A model generated the notes under the pieces. It made no database searches, was not told the origin of the DNA, and worked only from the letters and a program-made list of their open reading frames with translations. A stretch of 64,000 bases of DNA from positions 877,501-941,500 of the forward strand of contig NZ_QBKA01000002.1 of assembly GCF_003340475.1 (NCBI RefSeq), written 5' to 3'. Of the stretch, positions 17,849-27,664 are shown piece after piece (within the stretch, counting starts at the first letter, position 1; each line of letters opens with the position of its first letter). Both the position numbers and the translations under genes were made by a program. Source of the stretch: Alteripontixanthobacter maritimus (GTDB lineage: Bacteria > Pseudomonadota > Alphaproteobacteria > Sphingomonadales > Sphingomonadaceae).

Positions 17849-18925
17849 ATGAAACGCACCTCTCAATTGCTGGGGGCGGTAAGTGCATTCGCACTTATCG
17901 GGCTCAGTACACCAGCGATGGCAGAAGGCACCCAGGCGGGCCAGACCATCACCAACACCGTAACGGTGAACTACAATGTCGGTGGAGTCGCCCAGACGGC
18001 GGAAACCGCTTCTGATACGTTTACTGTCGACCGCCGGGTCAACTTCACGGTTGTCGAAACAGGTAATGGCGCCACTTCCGTCTCGCCGGGTTCTTCAGAA
18101 TCCTACGTGACGTTTGAAGTGACCAACCTCTCCAACGCGGCGCTCGACTTCTCGCTCGACGTTGCCCAAGACGGTGCGGACGACTTCAACATCCGCCAGC
18201 CAGGCACGCTCAACGACGGCTTCCAGCTGTATCTCGACAATCCGTTGGCGGGTACGGTGGGTGAATTCGACGCAGCCGATACGTTGATTACGTTCCTCGA
18301 CGAAATCCCTGAAGACGAAACGGTCACCGTTTTCGTCGTTGGTGATATTCCAGGCGGAACGGTTACCGGCAACACCGCGAACGTTACCCTAACCGGTACT
18401 GCAGCTGAAGCGGGTACCACCGGCGTTCTTGGCGCTGATGTAGTTGCAAACACGGGCGATGCCGATGATCCGAATGCGGTGGATACCGTGTTTGCCGACA
18501 CCGGCAATGACGGGATCGAATCCGATACAGACACCTTCGTAGTAAGTGCCGCAGCGCTTACCGTATCGAAGACCAGCCGGGTAATTTCCGATCCGGTCAG
18601 CGGCGTCACCAATCCGAAAGCCATTCCAGGCGCAGTGGTCGAATACTGTATTAATGTGGAAAACGGCGCCGGAAGTGCTACTGCCACAGGCATCCAGGTT
18701 ACCGACGTTCTCGTCGCGAACCTGACGTTCGATAACACCTTTGGTGTATTCGTCGACGCGACCGCGGATGTGAATAACGTCTGCTCCGGCGGTACGGACT
18801 CCGGCACTTATACGGCTGGCACGCGGACCGTTGCAGGTACTCTCAGCGATATTGCGGCTGGCGGATCCCAAGCGTTCTATTTCCGGGCGATCATCGATGG
18901 TGATGTGACGTTTACGACACCGTAA
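17849..18925 (+). CDS. secreted DUF11/Ig-like surface protein
   Basis: The 358-residue product has a signal peptide (MKRTSQLLGAVSAFALIGLSTPAMA) and then a module TITNTVTVNYNVGG matching the start of the mature protein encoded at 16303. The middle is acidic and rich in T, D and V. The C-terminal part is a DUF11-like domain beginning LTVSKTSRVISDPVSG with NPKAIPGAVVEYCINVENG. It ends without a membrane anchor or barrel. Only two cysteines are present, both in the last domain, possibly forming a disulphide. It is followed after seven bases by the large barrel protein, so the two are very likely co-expressed. Confidence 0.75.
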   Translation: MKRTSQLLGAVSAFALIGLSTPAMAEGTQAGQTITNTVTVNYNVGGVAQTAETASDTFTVDRRVNFTVVETGNGATSVSPGSSESYVTFEVTNLSNAALDFSLDVAQDGADDFNIRQPGTLNDGFQLYLDNPLAGTVGEFDAADTLITFLDEIPEDETVTVFVVGDIPGGTVTGNTANVTLTGTAAEAGTTGVLGADVVANTGDADDPNAVDTVFADTGNDGIESDTDTFVVSAAALTVSKTSRVISDPVSGVTNPKAIPGAVVEYCINVENGAGSATATGIQVTDVLVANLTFDNTFGVFVDATADVNNVCSGGTDSGTYTAGTRTVAGTLSDIAAGGSQAFYFRAIIDGDVTFTTP

Positions 18926-18932
18926 ATCCAGG

Positions 18933-21900
18933 ATGAATGTGCGTTTTCATCCTACTGTTCGCGAATGGGCAGCAGCGCTACTTTTAGTGCTGCTGCCTCT
19001 CGTCGTGTTTAGTGGGATGGCACGCGCGCAGGACATTACGAATACCGCCAGGGCCGAATGGAGCTTCGGCGGAGTGGATTTCTCGGTTGAATCGAACACG
19101 ATTGTTACGACGCGCGACGCCTTGCCGCCGCAAATTCGCACTTTTCGTCCCGGAGCGGGGGGTACCCCGCTCGAATTTCCGGCACCGCTTTGCCCAGCCT
19201 CGGCAGGCGACACTGCCTCAAATGGCATTGCCAGCGCGCGCACCGCTGGTGGAACGCTGTCGCAAACCGTCGAGCAGAGCTCCATCCTTCGTGCAGGCCA
19301 GCCGCTGGTCTACGAGGTGCGCGCGGCATCGGCGAATGTCGATCCTGGTGCAGTCGACAGCCTGACTACTGTCATCACCACCAGCACCGGCGACCGTGAA
19401 ACAATAATTATTTACGAAACCGGGGCTAACACCGGGCTGTTCATCGGACAGATCGCCACCCGCCGCATCCCCCCGCCGGTCCGGCAGGACGATTGCGCGC
19501 TCAGCCTGACAAACGGCAGTACGATTCAGATCGCCGTCCTGGAGACAGGTGGAACCGCTACGATCCTGCAGGCGCAGGTCGAGGTGCTGGTCGATCCATT
19601 CGGTATCCTGTTCGACAGCGAAACCGGGGAAGCAGTGTCGGGCGGCCGGGTCACTCTTGTCGAAGCTGCAACGGGACTGCCCGCGACGGTATTTGCCGAA
19701 GACGGTGTTACTCGTTGGCCATCAACTGTTATTGCCGGCCAGCCAATTACGGACGCCTCCGGTAATGTGTACCCGATGGAAGACGGGGAATACTGGTTTC
19801 CGCTGACATTTTTGGGAAATTACCGTCTATTGGTTGAACCGCCCGGTCCGTACAGCCACCCTTCGGTTGTCTCCCCGGAACAGATTGCACGGCTGTCGCG
19901 ACCGGGTGGCGGACAATTTGTAATTGTGGATGCTTCCTATGGCGACGAAGTGGCCCTGGTATCGCGCACGCCGGTGCAGATCGATATTCCGCTCGATCGA
20001 CCGGGAGTGGCCGTTGCGATAACCAAAACCGCCTCGCGCGCCGATGTGCAGCCGGGTGATGCGGTGTTTTACACCGTTACAGTGCGCAATCCCGATGCCG
20101 TGCGCGCCAAGCAGGACGTGATATTGGTCGATACGCCGTCGCCATCGCTCCGCCTGCGGAAGGATTCCGTCCGCATCGACGGAACACCCGCTCCGCAAGC
20201 GGCGACTTTCGCGCCTGATGGCAGCACGCTTACGCTGGCGCTGGGTGATATTGCTGGTGGGGCGACCCGGCGGATAACCTACGCCATGACGGTGCGCTCC
20301 GATGCCCCTGCAGGAACTGCGGAAAATCGCGCAGAAGCGATTGATTCCCGAGGGCGCAACGCAAGAGCAAGCGCCACGGTCAATATTCTGCGCGATATCA
20401 TCGTTAGCCGCATGACGATCATCGGGCGCATCACTGCGGGCGACTGCCGCATCGAGGAAGCGCAGCGCATCGGCATTCCCGGCATCCGGGTGATGATGGA
20501 AGATGGCAGCTTTGCCGTTACGGATGCGCAAGGCCGCTATCATTTCGAAGGCGTGGTACCCGGCACGCATGTGGTGCAGGCCGCACGGATGACGCTGCCC
20601 GAAGGCGGCGAATTCGTCGATTGCAGCCGCTCGACCCGTAATGCCGGTAGCGCGACCTCTCGTTTCGTAATCGGGCGGGGCGGTTCGTTGGTGGTGGCAG
20701 ATTTCCACGCCATCCTGACCGAGGCTGCGTTAGCTGAAATTGCAGCAGCAGCGCCGGTCGGACCGGGCGAGCTGGCGCTGAACGAAACCGTTGAAAATGA
20801 AAGCGATTTGCTTGGCGGGACTGTAGCGCCTGCGCAGCTTAACGTAGTTAATGCAGCCGCAAACGATGCTTCGAGCGAAGCCGAAATTGGTGTGCGCAAC
20901 TGGCTGGAATTGGGTGACGGCCCCGACGGCTGGTTGTTTCCGGGTACCGACTACAACCCGCGTGCGCCTGCAACCCGCGTGGCAATCCGCCATCGTCCGG
21001 GGCAGAAGGTGGTGCTGCGGGCCAATGGCAAGAAAGTCGAGCCGTTGTCCTTCGAGGGCATGCGCACGTCTGCCGACAAGGCTTTCTCCGTCAGCCAATG
21101 GCGCGGTGTCATGCTGCCGAGCGAACGGACACAGCTCACTGCGGATATCCTGAACGCCGATGGTACTGTCGCGCAGTCGATTGAACGCATGGTGTATTTC
21201 ACTTCGCTTCCCAACCGCGCCGAACTGGTTCGCGACCAATCCTTGCTGATTGCCGACGGCCGTACGCGTCCGGTGATCGCTGTCCGGATGCTGGACCGTC
21301 GCGGGCGTCCGGTACGTGCCGGTGTGTCGGGCGAATTTACCATCAACGCTCCCTATCAGAGCGCCAGCCAGATCGAGGCGCAACAATTGCGCCAGCTGAC
21401 CGGGCTGGGCGGGGCGAGCGCGCGTTGGCTGATTCAGGGTAATGACGGCATCGCCCGGATCGAACTTGCACCGACCATGGTCAGCGGCTCGCTCGATCTT
21501 GATTTCGCATTTTCCGATGGAGACATTACTCGCACGCAAAAGGTCGAAAGCTGGATCGAGCCGGGCGATATCGAATGGACGGTTGTGGGCCTCGCAGAAG
21601 GCACGGTCGGTGCGCGCAGTGTAGCTGACAACATGCAGCGCAGCGGCAGCTTCGACAGCGATCTGGGCAACGACGCCCGTGTTGCGCTGTATGCCAAGGG
21701 CCGCGTACTAGGGAAGTATCTGCTGACGCTGTCCTACGACAGTGCCAAGCAGCGCGATAACCAGCGCCTGCTCGGTACGATCGACCCCAACGCCTATTAT
21801 ACGGTGTATGCCGATGCCAGCAGCCGCCGTTTCGACGCTGCCAGCCGCGAGAAGCTCTATCTGCGTATCGAAACCGCGACGTTCTACGCGCTGTATGGAG

Positions 21901-24131
21901 ATTTCACGACCGGCTTCGACCAGACTTCGCTTGCGCGTTACAACCGCACCGCGACTGGTGTAAAAGCGGAAGCACGCCTCGGCGCGGTGCAGGTGCAAGG
22001 CTTCGCTGCGGAAGTTGCCACCCGCTACCGCCGCGACGAGATCCAAGGCGCCGGCATTACCGGACCATACCGCCTCGGCAGCCGCCGTCTTGTGCCTAAC
22101 AGCGAACAGGTGGCGATCGAGACGCGCGACCGGTTCCGCAGCGAAATCATCATCGAGCGCCGTGAACTGACGCGCTTCATCGATTACGACATCGACCTGC
22201 TATCCGGCACCATCACCTTCAAGGCTCCTGTCACCAGCCGCGATTTCGACCTCAACCCGCAATTCATTATCGTGGATTACGAAGTGGACGAATTGTCGGG
22301 CGATACCTGGAACGCCGGCGCGCGCGCCACTTTCACAAATGACGATGACAGCGTGCGTCTCGGCGCAACGATCATTTCCGACAAGGGCGACGACGAGCGC
22401 ACCAACATCGCTGCTGTCGACGCACGCATCCGCATCGGGGACGCTACCGAAGTCCGCGCCGAACTCGCCGCTAGCCGCCGCGATGGTGAGACGTCGACGG
22501 GTTGGATGGTCGAGGCGGAGCACCGTACCGGCAATCTCGACGTGCTGGCATACGCCCGATCGTTGGAGGCTGATTATGGTGTCGGCCAGCAAAGTGGCGC
22601 GGAACGGGGCCGCCGCAAAGTTGGCGTGGACGCTCGGGTGCAGCTTTCCGACCAGCTTAGCGTGGTAGGTAGCGTGTGGCAGGATGACAGCATGACGGAC
22701 ACCGCCCGCCGCCGCGCAGCGCAGGTTCAGGGCACCTATTCCGCCGACACCACCGATCTGCGCCTCGGTCTGACGCACTTTACCGATCGCCTGCCCGACA
22801 GCACCATCAATACCTCCACCGTGCTGGAAGGCGGCATCACGAAGCGTCTGCTCGACAATAGGCTGGAACTCAGCAGCACCAGCAGCATCGGCCTCGGCAC
22901 TACCGAAAGCATCGATCTGCCATCCCGTCATCGCTTCGGCGCACGTTACGCCGTGACCAGCGACGTGGCACTGGTGGGCGTGTATGAAATTGCCAACGGC
23001 GAGACCATCGATGCGCGCACATTCCGGGCCGGTGTCGAAGCCAGCCCGTGGACCGGCGGTAAAATCGTTACCGCACTTGGCCAGCAGGACATCGGCGAGC
23101 TGGGCAATCGCAGCTACGCCGCCTTCGGCCTCGCCCAGACCATGCAGGTTTCGCCGACGCTGGTGTTGGATGCCTCCATCGACGGCAGCCGCACGTTGAA
23201 CAGCAGCGACGAACAGCTCGGTTTGATTGCCGACATCGTAAACCCCGCACAGCCCGTCGCTAGCGGCGGCCAGCTCGGCCAGGATGGGACCTTCTTCGAA
23301 GACTTCACCGCCATTTCGCTGGGCGCTGCGTATCGCAAGGACCGTTGGAGCGCGACCGGCCGCGCCGAGTACCGCGATGGCGAATTCGCTGATCGCACTG
23401 GCGTCACCCTGGGCGCAATCCGCCAATTGGGCGAGGGCAGCATTGTCGGCTCCGGCTTCACCTATACCCGCGCGGAAGGTGAAAATGGCGCGACCACAGA
23501 AATTCTCGACGGTGCGATTGCGCTCGCCCATCGCCCTGCCGCATCGGAAGTCGCTTTCCTGGGTAAGCTGGAATATCGCAGCGACGCGGTGACGAACGCT
23601 GTTGCAGGGGACTTCGGCCCGACCGGACGCACAGCGCTGCTAGTAAACGGCGACGCCAGATCGCGCCGCGCCATCGCCAGCCTGTCTACCAATTGGTCGC
23701 CCCACGGCACCGCTAATTACGACGTCGATGGCGATGGCACGACCGATGATGTCGAAGGCCAGGTGCGCCGCGAGGAATACAGCCTGTTTTTGGGAGGTCG
23801 CTACAATTTCGATAGCGTAGAAGGCTTCGACCTTGAAGGTTTCACTGCGCTGGCCGGTCTCGACGCACGCATCGGTGTGGGCGAGCATATCGAGCTGGGC
23901 GGTTCCGCCACTGTGCGCGCCAACCTGACTGACAACACCACCAGTTTCGCCTTCGGGCCGCAGATTGGCGTGGTTCCGGCTGACGGCGTGCTGGTGACTT
24001 TGGGCTACAACATCTCCGGCTTCCGCGATCCCGACTTTTCCGCCGCCCGCAACACCGACAAGGGTGTGTATGCCGCAGTCCGCCTGAAATTCGATGCCGA
24101 CACATTCGGCTTTCTGGGGCTGGGCCGATGA
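18933..24131 (+). CDS. giant surface protein: DUF11-like modules fused to a predicted outer-membrane beta-barrel
   Basis: The 1732-residue protein has a signal peptide ending ARAQ and a mature start DITNTARAEWSFGG like its neighbours. A DUF11 domain lies at about 355-485 (VAITKTASRADVQPGDAVFY). A carboxypeptidase-regulatory/SdrD-like domain follows at about 490-595 (GIPGIRVMMEDGSFAVTD, GRYHFEGVVPGTHVV), then Ig-like material. From about 890 to the end there are alternating amphipathic strands with aromatic girdles (ALYAKGRVLGKYLLTLSYD, GVYAAVRLKFDADTFGF), as in an outer-membrane barrel. It could secrete or anchor the neighbouring DUF11 proteins, or display its own N-terminal domains. The barrel is inferred from pattern only. 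Confidence 0.7.
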   Translation: MNVRFHPTVREWAAALLLVLLPLVVFSGMARAQDITNTARAEWSFGGVDFSVESNTIVTTRDALPPQIRTFRPGAGGTPLEFPAPLCPASAGDTASNGIASARTAGGTLSQTVEQSSILRAGQPLVYEVRAASANVDPGAVDSLTTVITTSTGDRETIIIYETGANTGLFIGQIATRRIPPPVRQDDCALSLTNGSTIQIAVLETGGTATILQAQVEVLVDPFGILFDSETGEAVSGGRVTLVEAATGLPATVFAEDGVTRWPSTVIAGQPITDASGNVYPMEDGEYWFPLTFLGNYRLLVEPPGPYSHPSVVSPEQIARLSRPGGGQFVIVDASYGDEVALVSRTPVQIDIPLDRPGVAVAITKTASRADVQPGDAVFYTVTVRNPDAVRAKQDVILVDTPSPSLRLRKDSVRIDGTPAPQAATFAPDGSTLTLALGDIAGGATRRITYAMTVRSDAPAGTAENRAEAIDSRGRNARASATVNILRDIIVSRMTIIGRITAGDCRIEEAQRIGIPGIRVMMEDGSFAVTDAQGRYHFEGVVPGTHVVQAARMTLPEGGEFVDCSRSTRNAGSATSRFVIGRGGSLVVADFHAILTEAALAEIAAAAPVGPGELALNETVENESDLLGGTVAPAQLNVVNAAANDASSEAEIGVRNWLELGDGPDGWLFPGTDYNPRAPATRVAIRHRPGQKVVLRANGKKVEPLSFEGMRTSADKAFSVSQWRGVMLPSERTQLTADILNADGTVAQSIERMVYFTSLPNRAELVRDQSLLIADGRTRPVIAVRMLDRRGRPVRAGVSGEFTINAPYQSASQIEAQQLRQLTGLGGASARWLIQGNDGIARIELAPTMVSGSLDLDFAFSDGDITRTQKVESWIEPGDIEWTVVGLAEGTVGARSVADNMQRSGSFDSDLGNDARVALYAKGRVLGKYLLTLSYDSAKQRDNQRLLGTIDPNAYYTVYADASSRRFDAASREKLYLRIETATFYALYGDFTTGFDQTSLARYNRTATGVKAEARLGAVQVQGFAAEVATRYRRDEIQGAGITGPYRLGSRRLVPNSEQVAIETRDRFRSEIIIERRELTRFIDYDIDLLSGTITFKAPVTSRDFDLNPQFIIVDYEVDELSGDTWNAGARATFTNDDDSVRLGATIISDKGDDERTNIAAVDARIRIGDATEVRAELAASRRDGETSTGWMVEAEHRTGNLDVLAYARSLEADYGVGQQSGAERGRRKVGVDARVQLSDQLSVVGSVWQDDSMTDTARRRAAQVQGTYSADTTDLRLGLTHFTDRLPDSTINTSTVLEGGITKRLLDNRLELSSTSSIGLGTTESIDLPSRHRFGARYAVTSDVALVGVYEIANGETIDARTFRAGVEASPWTGGKIVTALGQQDIGELGNRSYAAFGLAQTMQVSPTLVLDASIDGSRTLNSSDEQLGLIADIVNPAQPVASGGQLGQDGTFFEDFTAISLGAAYRKDRWSATGRAEYRDGEFADRTGVTLGAIRQLGEGSIVGSGFTYTRAEGENGATTEILDGAIALAHRPAASEVAFLGKLEYRSDAVTNAVAGDFGPTGRTALLVNGDARSRRAIASLSTNWSPHGTANYDVDGDGTTDDVEGQVRREEYSLFLGGRYNFDSVEGFDLEGFTALAGLDARIGVGEHIELGGSATVRANLTDNTTSFAFGPQIGVVPADGVLVTLGYNISGFRDPDFSAARNTDKGVYAAVRLKFDADTFGFLGLGR

Positions 24132-26368
24132 TGTGCTTCCGTCCAATCCCATTGGCAGATGTTGAGCCGCTGTTAACCATGCCGGACTATCGCAGCGGCA
24201 TGAGCCTTGTCCGCCTGTTCCTGATCGTCCTGCTAAGTGCCATCGTGCTGGCCGCAGGGATGCTGCCGGGAAGTGCGCGCGCGCAGACGGAAACTGTGGA
24301 CTGGGCCACACTTGGCGCCGGTAATCTGACCGGTATCCCGAGCCCATCGACCGCGACCGGGTCCGATGGCACGACGGCGACCGTTACCTACAATGCGCAA
24401 ACCGTCGGACCGGGAACATTTACTGCCCCATACGGCAATTACGTATCGTACTTCAACGGAACGGTGGGCGACGCCCCGCAGCCGCTCATCATCAATTTCG
24501 ACAATTCGGAATATGATCCGAACGACAAAGTAACGACGATCGTAACGCTCAGCGAAGCTGTGAAAAACCTCCAGTTCTCACTCAACGATGTCGATCGAGG
24601 CGCATTTATCGATGCGGTCGAGATTTCCTACGATACTGGCAATGGAACCTGGCAGAACGCCGCACTCAACAACGCATTCTGGCAAGCCAATTCGTCCGTG
24701 GCGCGCACCAACGATACGATCGTGAACGGCTGGACCGGCGTCGCCGGGTCGGGCACTGGTTCGACCAACGGGCGGCTGGCCATGTCGTTCGGCAACACCA
24801 ACGTCAAACGCGTCCGCATAACATATTTCAGCTATGTGAATGCGGCTGGCGGCAATCCTTCGGGACAGTTCGCGGCCCTGTCCGATCTGACTTACAGCCG
24901 TCCGAACACCGACCTTTCGCTCGCCAAGACGGTATCGAACGCCGCCCCGACGCCCGGCAGTAGCGTGACATACAGGCTGACCTTAAGCAGCGCCGCCAGT
25001 TCGAGCCGTACACCGTCGAATGTGCGCGTTACAGACACATTGCCATTGGGTTTTGCGTTTGTTTCCGCATCGGGAACAGGAACTTTCAACTCCGGCACAG
25101 GGGTTTGGACAGTCCCGACCATCGCACCGGGAACCAGCGTATCGATCGAGCTCACCGGGACAGTTAACGCATCTGCCGGAGCCACGATCACAAACACTGC
25201 CGAAGTGACGTCCGGTACCCCATACGATCCGGATTCCACGCCTGGAAACGGCGCAACGAACGAAGATGACTACGCGTCAGTCAGCTTCACGGTTGCTGGG
25301 GCAAGGGTGGCTGGCACGCCCCCTAACCTGGTATGCCCGGCTGGCGAAAACCTGTTTTCATGGCAAGGCAGAAGCTGGGCGGCAGGTTCGACCAATAACA
25401 ATTTACAACTGACCACGTTGGGCGATGTTAATATCGCCATAGCGAATGACGGCGTATTTTTGAACAATGCGGCTTTTGGGGGCCAGTCGCCAGCGTTGCA
25501 AACCGGATTCGATGGGGGACTGGGAGCGCCGGGACGTTCGCTGGCTTCTTTGGTGGACATGACCAGTCGCGAAGGTCGTGCGACGTTTACGGTAACTCTC
25601 CCCGGAACATTTGCCGGCGCGCAGTTCAAGATTTTCGATGTTGATTTCGGCACCAACCAGTTCGCCGACCTGATCGAGATCGAGGGTCGCCGCAATGGCG
25701 TGACGGTGCAGCCGACGCTGACTAACGGGGTTGCAAACTACGTCATAGCCAACACGGCATATGGCGATGTCGTTGCTGCAAACAATACCGCGGATGGCAA
25801 CGTCGTCGCGACGTTCACTGCGCCGATAGACACGATCATCGTACGCTACGGCAATCACTCGGCCGCGCCTGCAAACCCGGGGCAACAGGGGATTGCGCTG
25901 CACGACATCAGGCTGTGTTTGCCGACGGTCGATCTGGGGCTCACCAAGGTCAGCACGGTGCTGTCCGATCCGGTGAATGGAACCAACAATCCAAAGGCGT
26001 TGCCCGGCGCGCGTCTGAACTACGTATTCTCGGTCGCCAATCCTGTCGATCTCAGGCTCGATGGAGTGGTTCTGTCGGACGCCGTGCCGGCCAATCTGAA
26101 GTTCTGCTTCACCAACCCGAATGGCGCCCCCGCCGTGGCGTTCACCCAAGGCTCGCCAACCTCCACCCTCGGTTTCAGCTACGCCGGACCCACCAATACT
26201 GGGGACACAGTAGAGTTTTCGGTCAATAACGGCGCTACCTGGAACGCGCCCGTGACGCTCGACGCAGATGGTTGCGACGCGGCAATCACGAATTTCCGGG
26301 TGATCCCGACCGGAACCTTTGCAGCCAATTCCAACTTCACGCTGAATGCGCAATTCGTCCTTAAATAA
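24128..26368 (+). CDS. secreted protein with DUF11 domains
   Basis: The gene overlaps the stop of the giant protein gene by four bases (ATGA). The 746-residue frame includes a hydrophobic signal that may begin at an internal ATG (24200, MSLVRLFLIVLLSAIVLAAG), so the true start is uncertain. The order is: a beta-rich N-terminal domain with NGTVGDAPQPLIINF; a DUF11 domain (LSLAKTVSNAAPTPGSSVTY); a second jelly-roll-like domain with a DxDFGTNQFADLIEIEGR segment; and a C-terminal DUF11-like domain with KVSTVLSDPVNG and NPKALPGARLNYVFSVAN. No anchor is seen. It is the last gene of the surface-protein cluster. Confidence 0.75.
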   Translation: MMCFRPIPLADVEPLLTMPDYRSGMSLVRLFLIVLLSAIVLAAGMLPGSARAQTETVDWATLGAGNLTGIPSPSTATGSDGTTATVTYNAQTVGPGTFTAPYGNYVSYFNGTVGDAPQPLIINFDNSEYDPNDKVTTIVTLSEAVKNLQFSLNDVDRGAFIDAVEISYDTGNGTWQNAALNNAFWQANSSVARTNDTIVNGWTGVAGSGTGSTNGRLAMSFGNTNVKRVRITYFSYVNAAGGNPSGQFAALSDLTYSRPNTDLSLAKTVSNAAPTPGSSVTYRLTLSSAASSSRTPSNVRVTDTLPLGFAFVSASGTGTFNSGTGVWTVPTIAPGTSVSIELTGTVNASAGATITNTAEVTSGTPYDPDSTPGNGATNEDDYASVSFTVAGARVAGTPPNLVCPAGENLFSWQGRSWAAGSTNNNLQLTTLGDVNIAIANDGVFLNNAAFGGQSPALQTGFDGGLGAPGRSLASLVDMTSREGRATFTVTLPGTFAGAQFKIFDVDFGTNQFADLIEIEGRRNGVTVQPTLTNGVANYVIANTAYGDVVAANNTADGNVVATFTAPIDTIIVRYGNHSAAPANPGQQGIALHDIRLCLPTVDLGLTKVSTVLSDPVNGTNNPKALPGARLNYVFSVANPVDLRLDGVVLSDAVPANLKFCFTNPNGAPAVAFTQGSPTSTLGFSYAGPTNTGDTVEFSVNNGATWNAPVTLDADGCDAAITNFRVIPTGTFAANSNFTLNAQFVLK

Positions 26369-26386
26369 GGCGGCGCGGCAGTAAAT

Positions 26387-26463
26387 TGGTCGGGGAGAGA
26401 GGATTCGAACCTCCGGCCCCTGCCTCCCGAAGACAGTGCTCTACCAGGCTGAGCTACTCCCCG
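26387..26463 (-). tRNA. tRNA-Pro (anticodon CGG)
   Basis: The reverse strand folds as a 77-nucleotide tRNA with encoded CCA. The acceptor stem CGGGGAG pairs with CTCCCCG, there is a D arm with AGCTCAG, and the anticodon stem CTGTC/GGCAG encloses the loop TTCGGGA (anticodon CGG). The T loop is TTCGAAT. C1-G72 with A73 is the usual proline identity. It is convergent with the last surface-protein gene. Confidence 0.95.
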
Positions 26464-26575
26464 ACCGTGTCGGTCCCGAACCAGGCTAAACGCCGTCCGG
26501 GTCGCGGCAAGGCGCGCGCTATAGGCACCGACCTGCAGGGTGGCAAGCATGGACGTGCGGCGCTAGGCAGCCTCC

Positions 26576-27535
26576 ATGCCGACCGATCCCGTTAGTAATG
26601 ATTCTCCTCACCCGGAGCAGCAATATCTCGATTTGATGCGGCATGTCTGGGACAATGGGGACAAAAGGCAGGATCGTACGGGGATCGGCACACGCTCCAT
26701 CTTTGGTGCCACGCTGCGCTTCGATTTGTCCGGCGGCGCGATGCCCTTGCTGACAACCAAGCGCGTGTACTGGAAGACGGCGACGCGCGAGATGTTATGG
26801 TTCCTGACCGGATCGACGAACATCCGTCCACTCGTGCTCCAAGGTGTGAAGATTTGGAATGAGTGGCCCCATGCGCGATATGTCAACGAGACTGGCGATG
26901 CCTTGTCGCTGGAAGCATTTGTCGAGCGGATTGCTGCCGATGAGAAGTTTGCCGCACGCTGGGGCGATCTTGGCCCCGTCTATGGCAAACAATGGGTGGA
27001 CTGGCCGACTTACGACCGGACGCAGGATGGTTCGTACCGGGCGGGAAATGGTATCAACCAAGTTGCGCAAGTCATTGAAAGTTTGTCAAATAATCCGTTC
27101 AGCCGTCGACACATTATCGAAGGGTGGAATGTGGCCGAACTGGACCGGATGGCCTTGCCCCCTTGCCACAAGACATACCAGTTTCATGTTTCCGGTAGGG
27201 GTAAGGAGGCGCGGTTGAACGCGCTGCTGTATCAGCGCAGTTGCGACGTAGCCCTGGGGCTGCCGTTCAACCTGTGGTCGGCTGCCCTGCTGCAACGAAT
27301 GATCGCGCAGCAGGTAGGATTGCAGCCGGGAGAGTTGGTCTGGAATGGCGGCGATACCCATCTTTACAGCAACCATGCCGATCTGATCGAGACGCAGCTT
27401 GCACGGGAACCGCAGGGCTGTCCGACGCTTGAAATAGTTCGCAAGCCTCCGACGATATTCGACTATAAGATCGAAGATTTCGCGGTGTCGGGATACGAAC
27501 CGCATCCTCCGATCCAGGCAGCGGTGGCGGTATAA
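26576..27535 (+). CDS. thyA: thymidylate synthase
   Basis: The 319-residue ThyA enzyme converts dUMP and methylene-THF to dTMP and DHF. It shows the folate/dUMP-site sequences DRTGIGTRSIFGATLRF and REMLWFLTGSTNI, the catalytic cysteine in ALPPCHKTYQF, and QRSCDVALGLPFN with WNGGDTHLYSNH. It is longer than the 264-residue E. coli enzyme because of the insertion around residues 105-150 that is common in alphaproteobacteria. The start at 26576 has only weak Shine-Dalgarno-like sequence. Its folate product links to fau in the same window. Confidence 0.96.
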   Translation: MPTDPVSNDSPHPEQQYLDLMRHVWDNGDKRQDRTGIGTRSIFGATLRFDLSGGAMPLLTTKRVYWKTATREMLWFLTGSTNIRPLVLQGVKIWNEWPHARYVNETGDALSLEAFVERIAADEKFAARWGDLGPVYGKQWVDWPTYDRTQDGSYRAGNGINQVAQVIESLSNNPFSRRHIIEGWNVAELDRMALPPCHKTYQFHVSGRGKEARLNALLYQRSCDVALGLPFNLWSAALLQRMIAQQVGLQPGELVWNGGDTHLYSNHADLIETQLAREPQGCPTLEIVRKPPTIFDYKIEDFAVSGYEPHPPIQAAVAV

Positions 27536-27664
27536 AAGTACGGGCGGGGCGCAACTTGACCGCTCGGCCAGGTTGAAATAAAATAATGCTGCTCGGCAAG
27601 ATTGCTACAAAGCGAAGCCGAGAATGCGAAGCCGAGATTGTTGAGGACCATGGGAGAGCGCAGA

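Noticed and set aside
22200-23531. Long open frame (443 codons) on the minus strand within the giant surface protein gene
   Set aside because: GC-rich DNA commonly gives long antisense frames; the plus-strand protein has clear domain structure and the antisense product has none.
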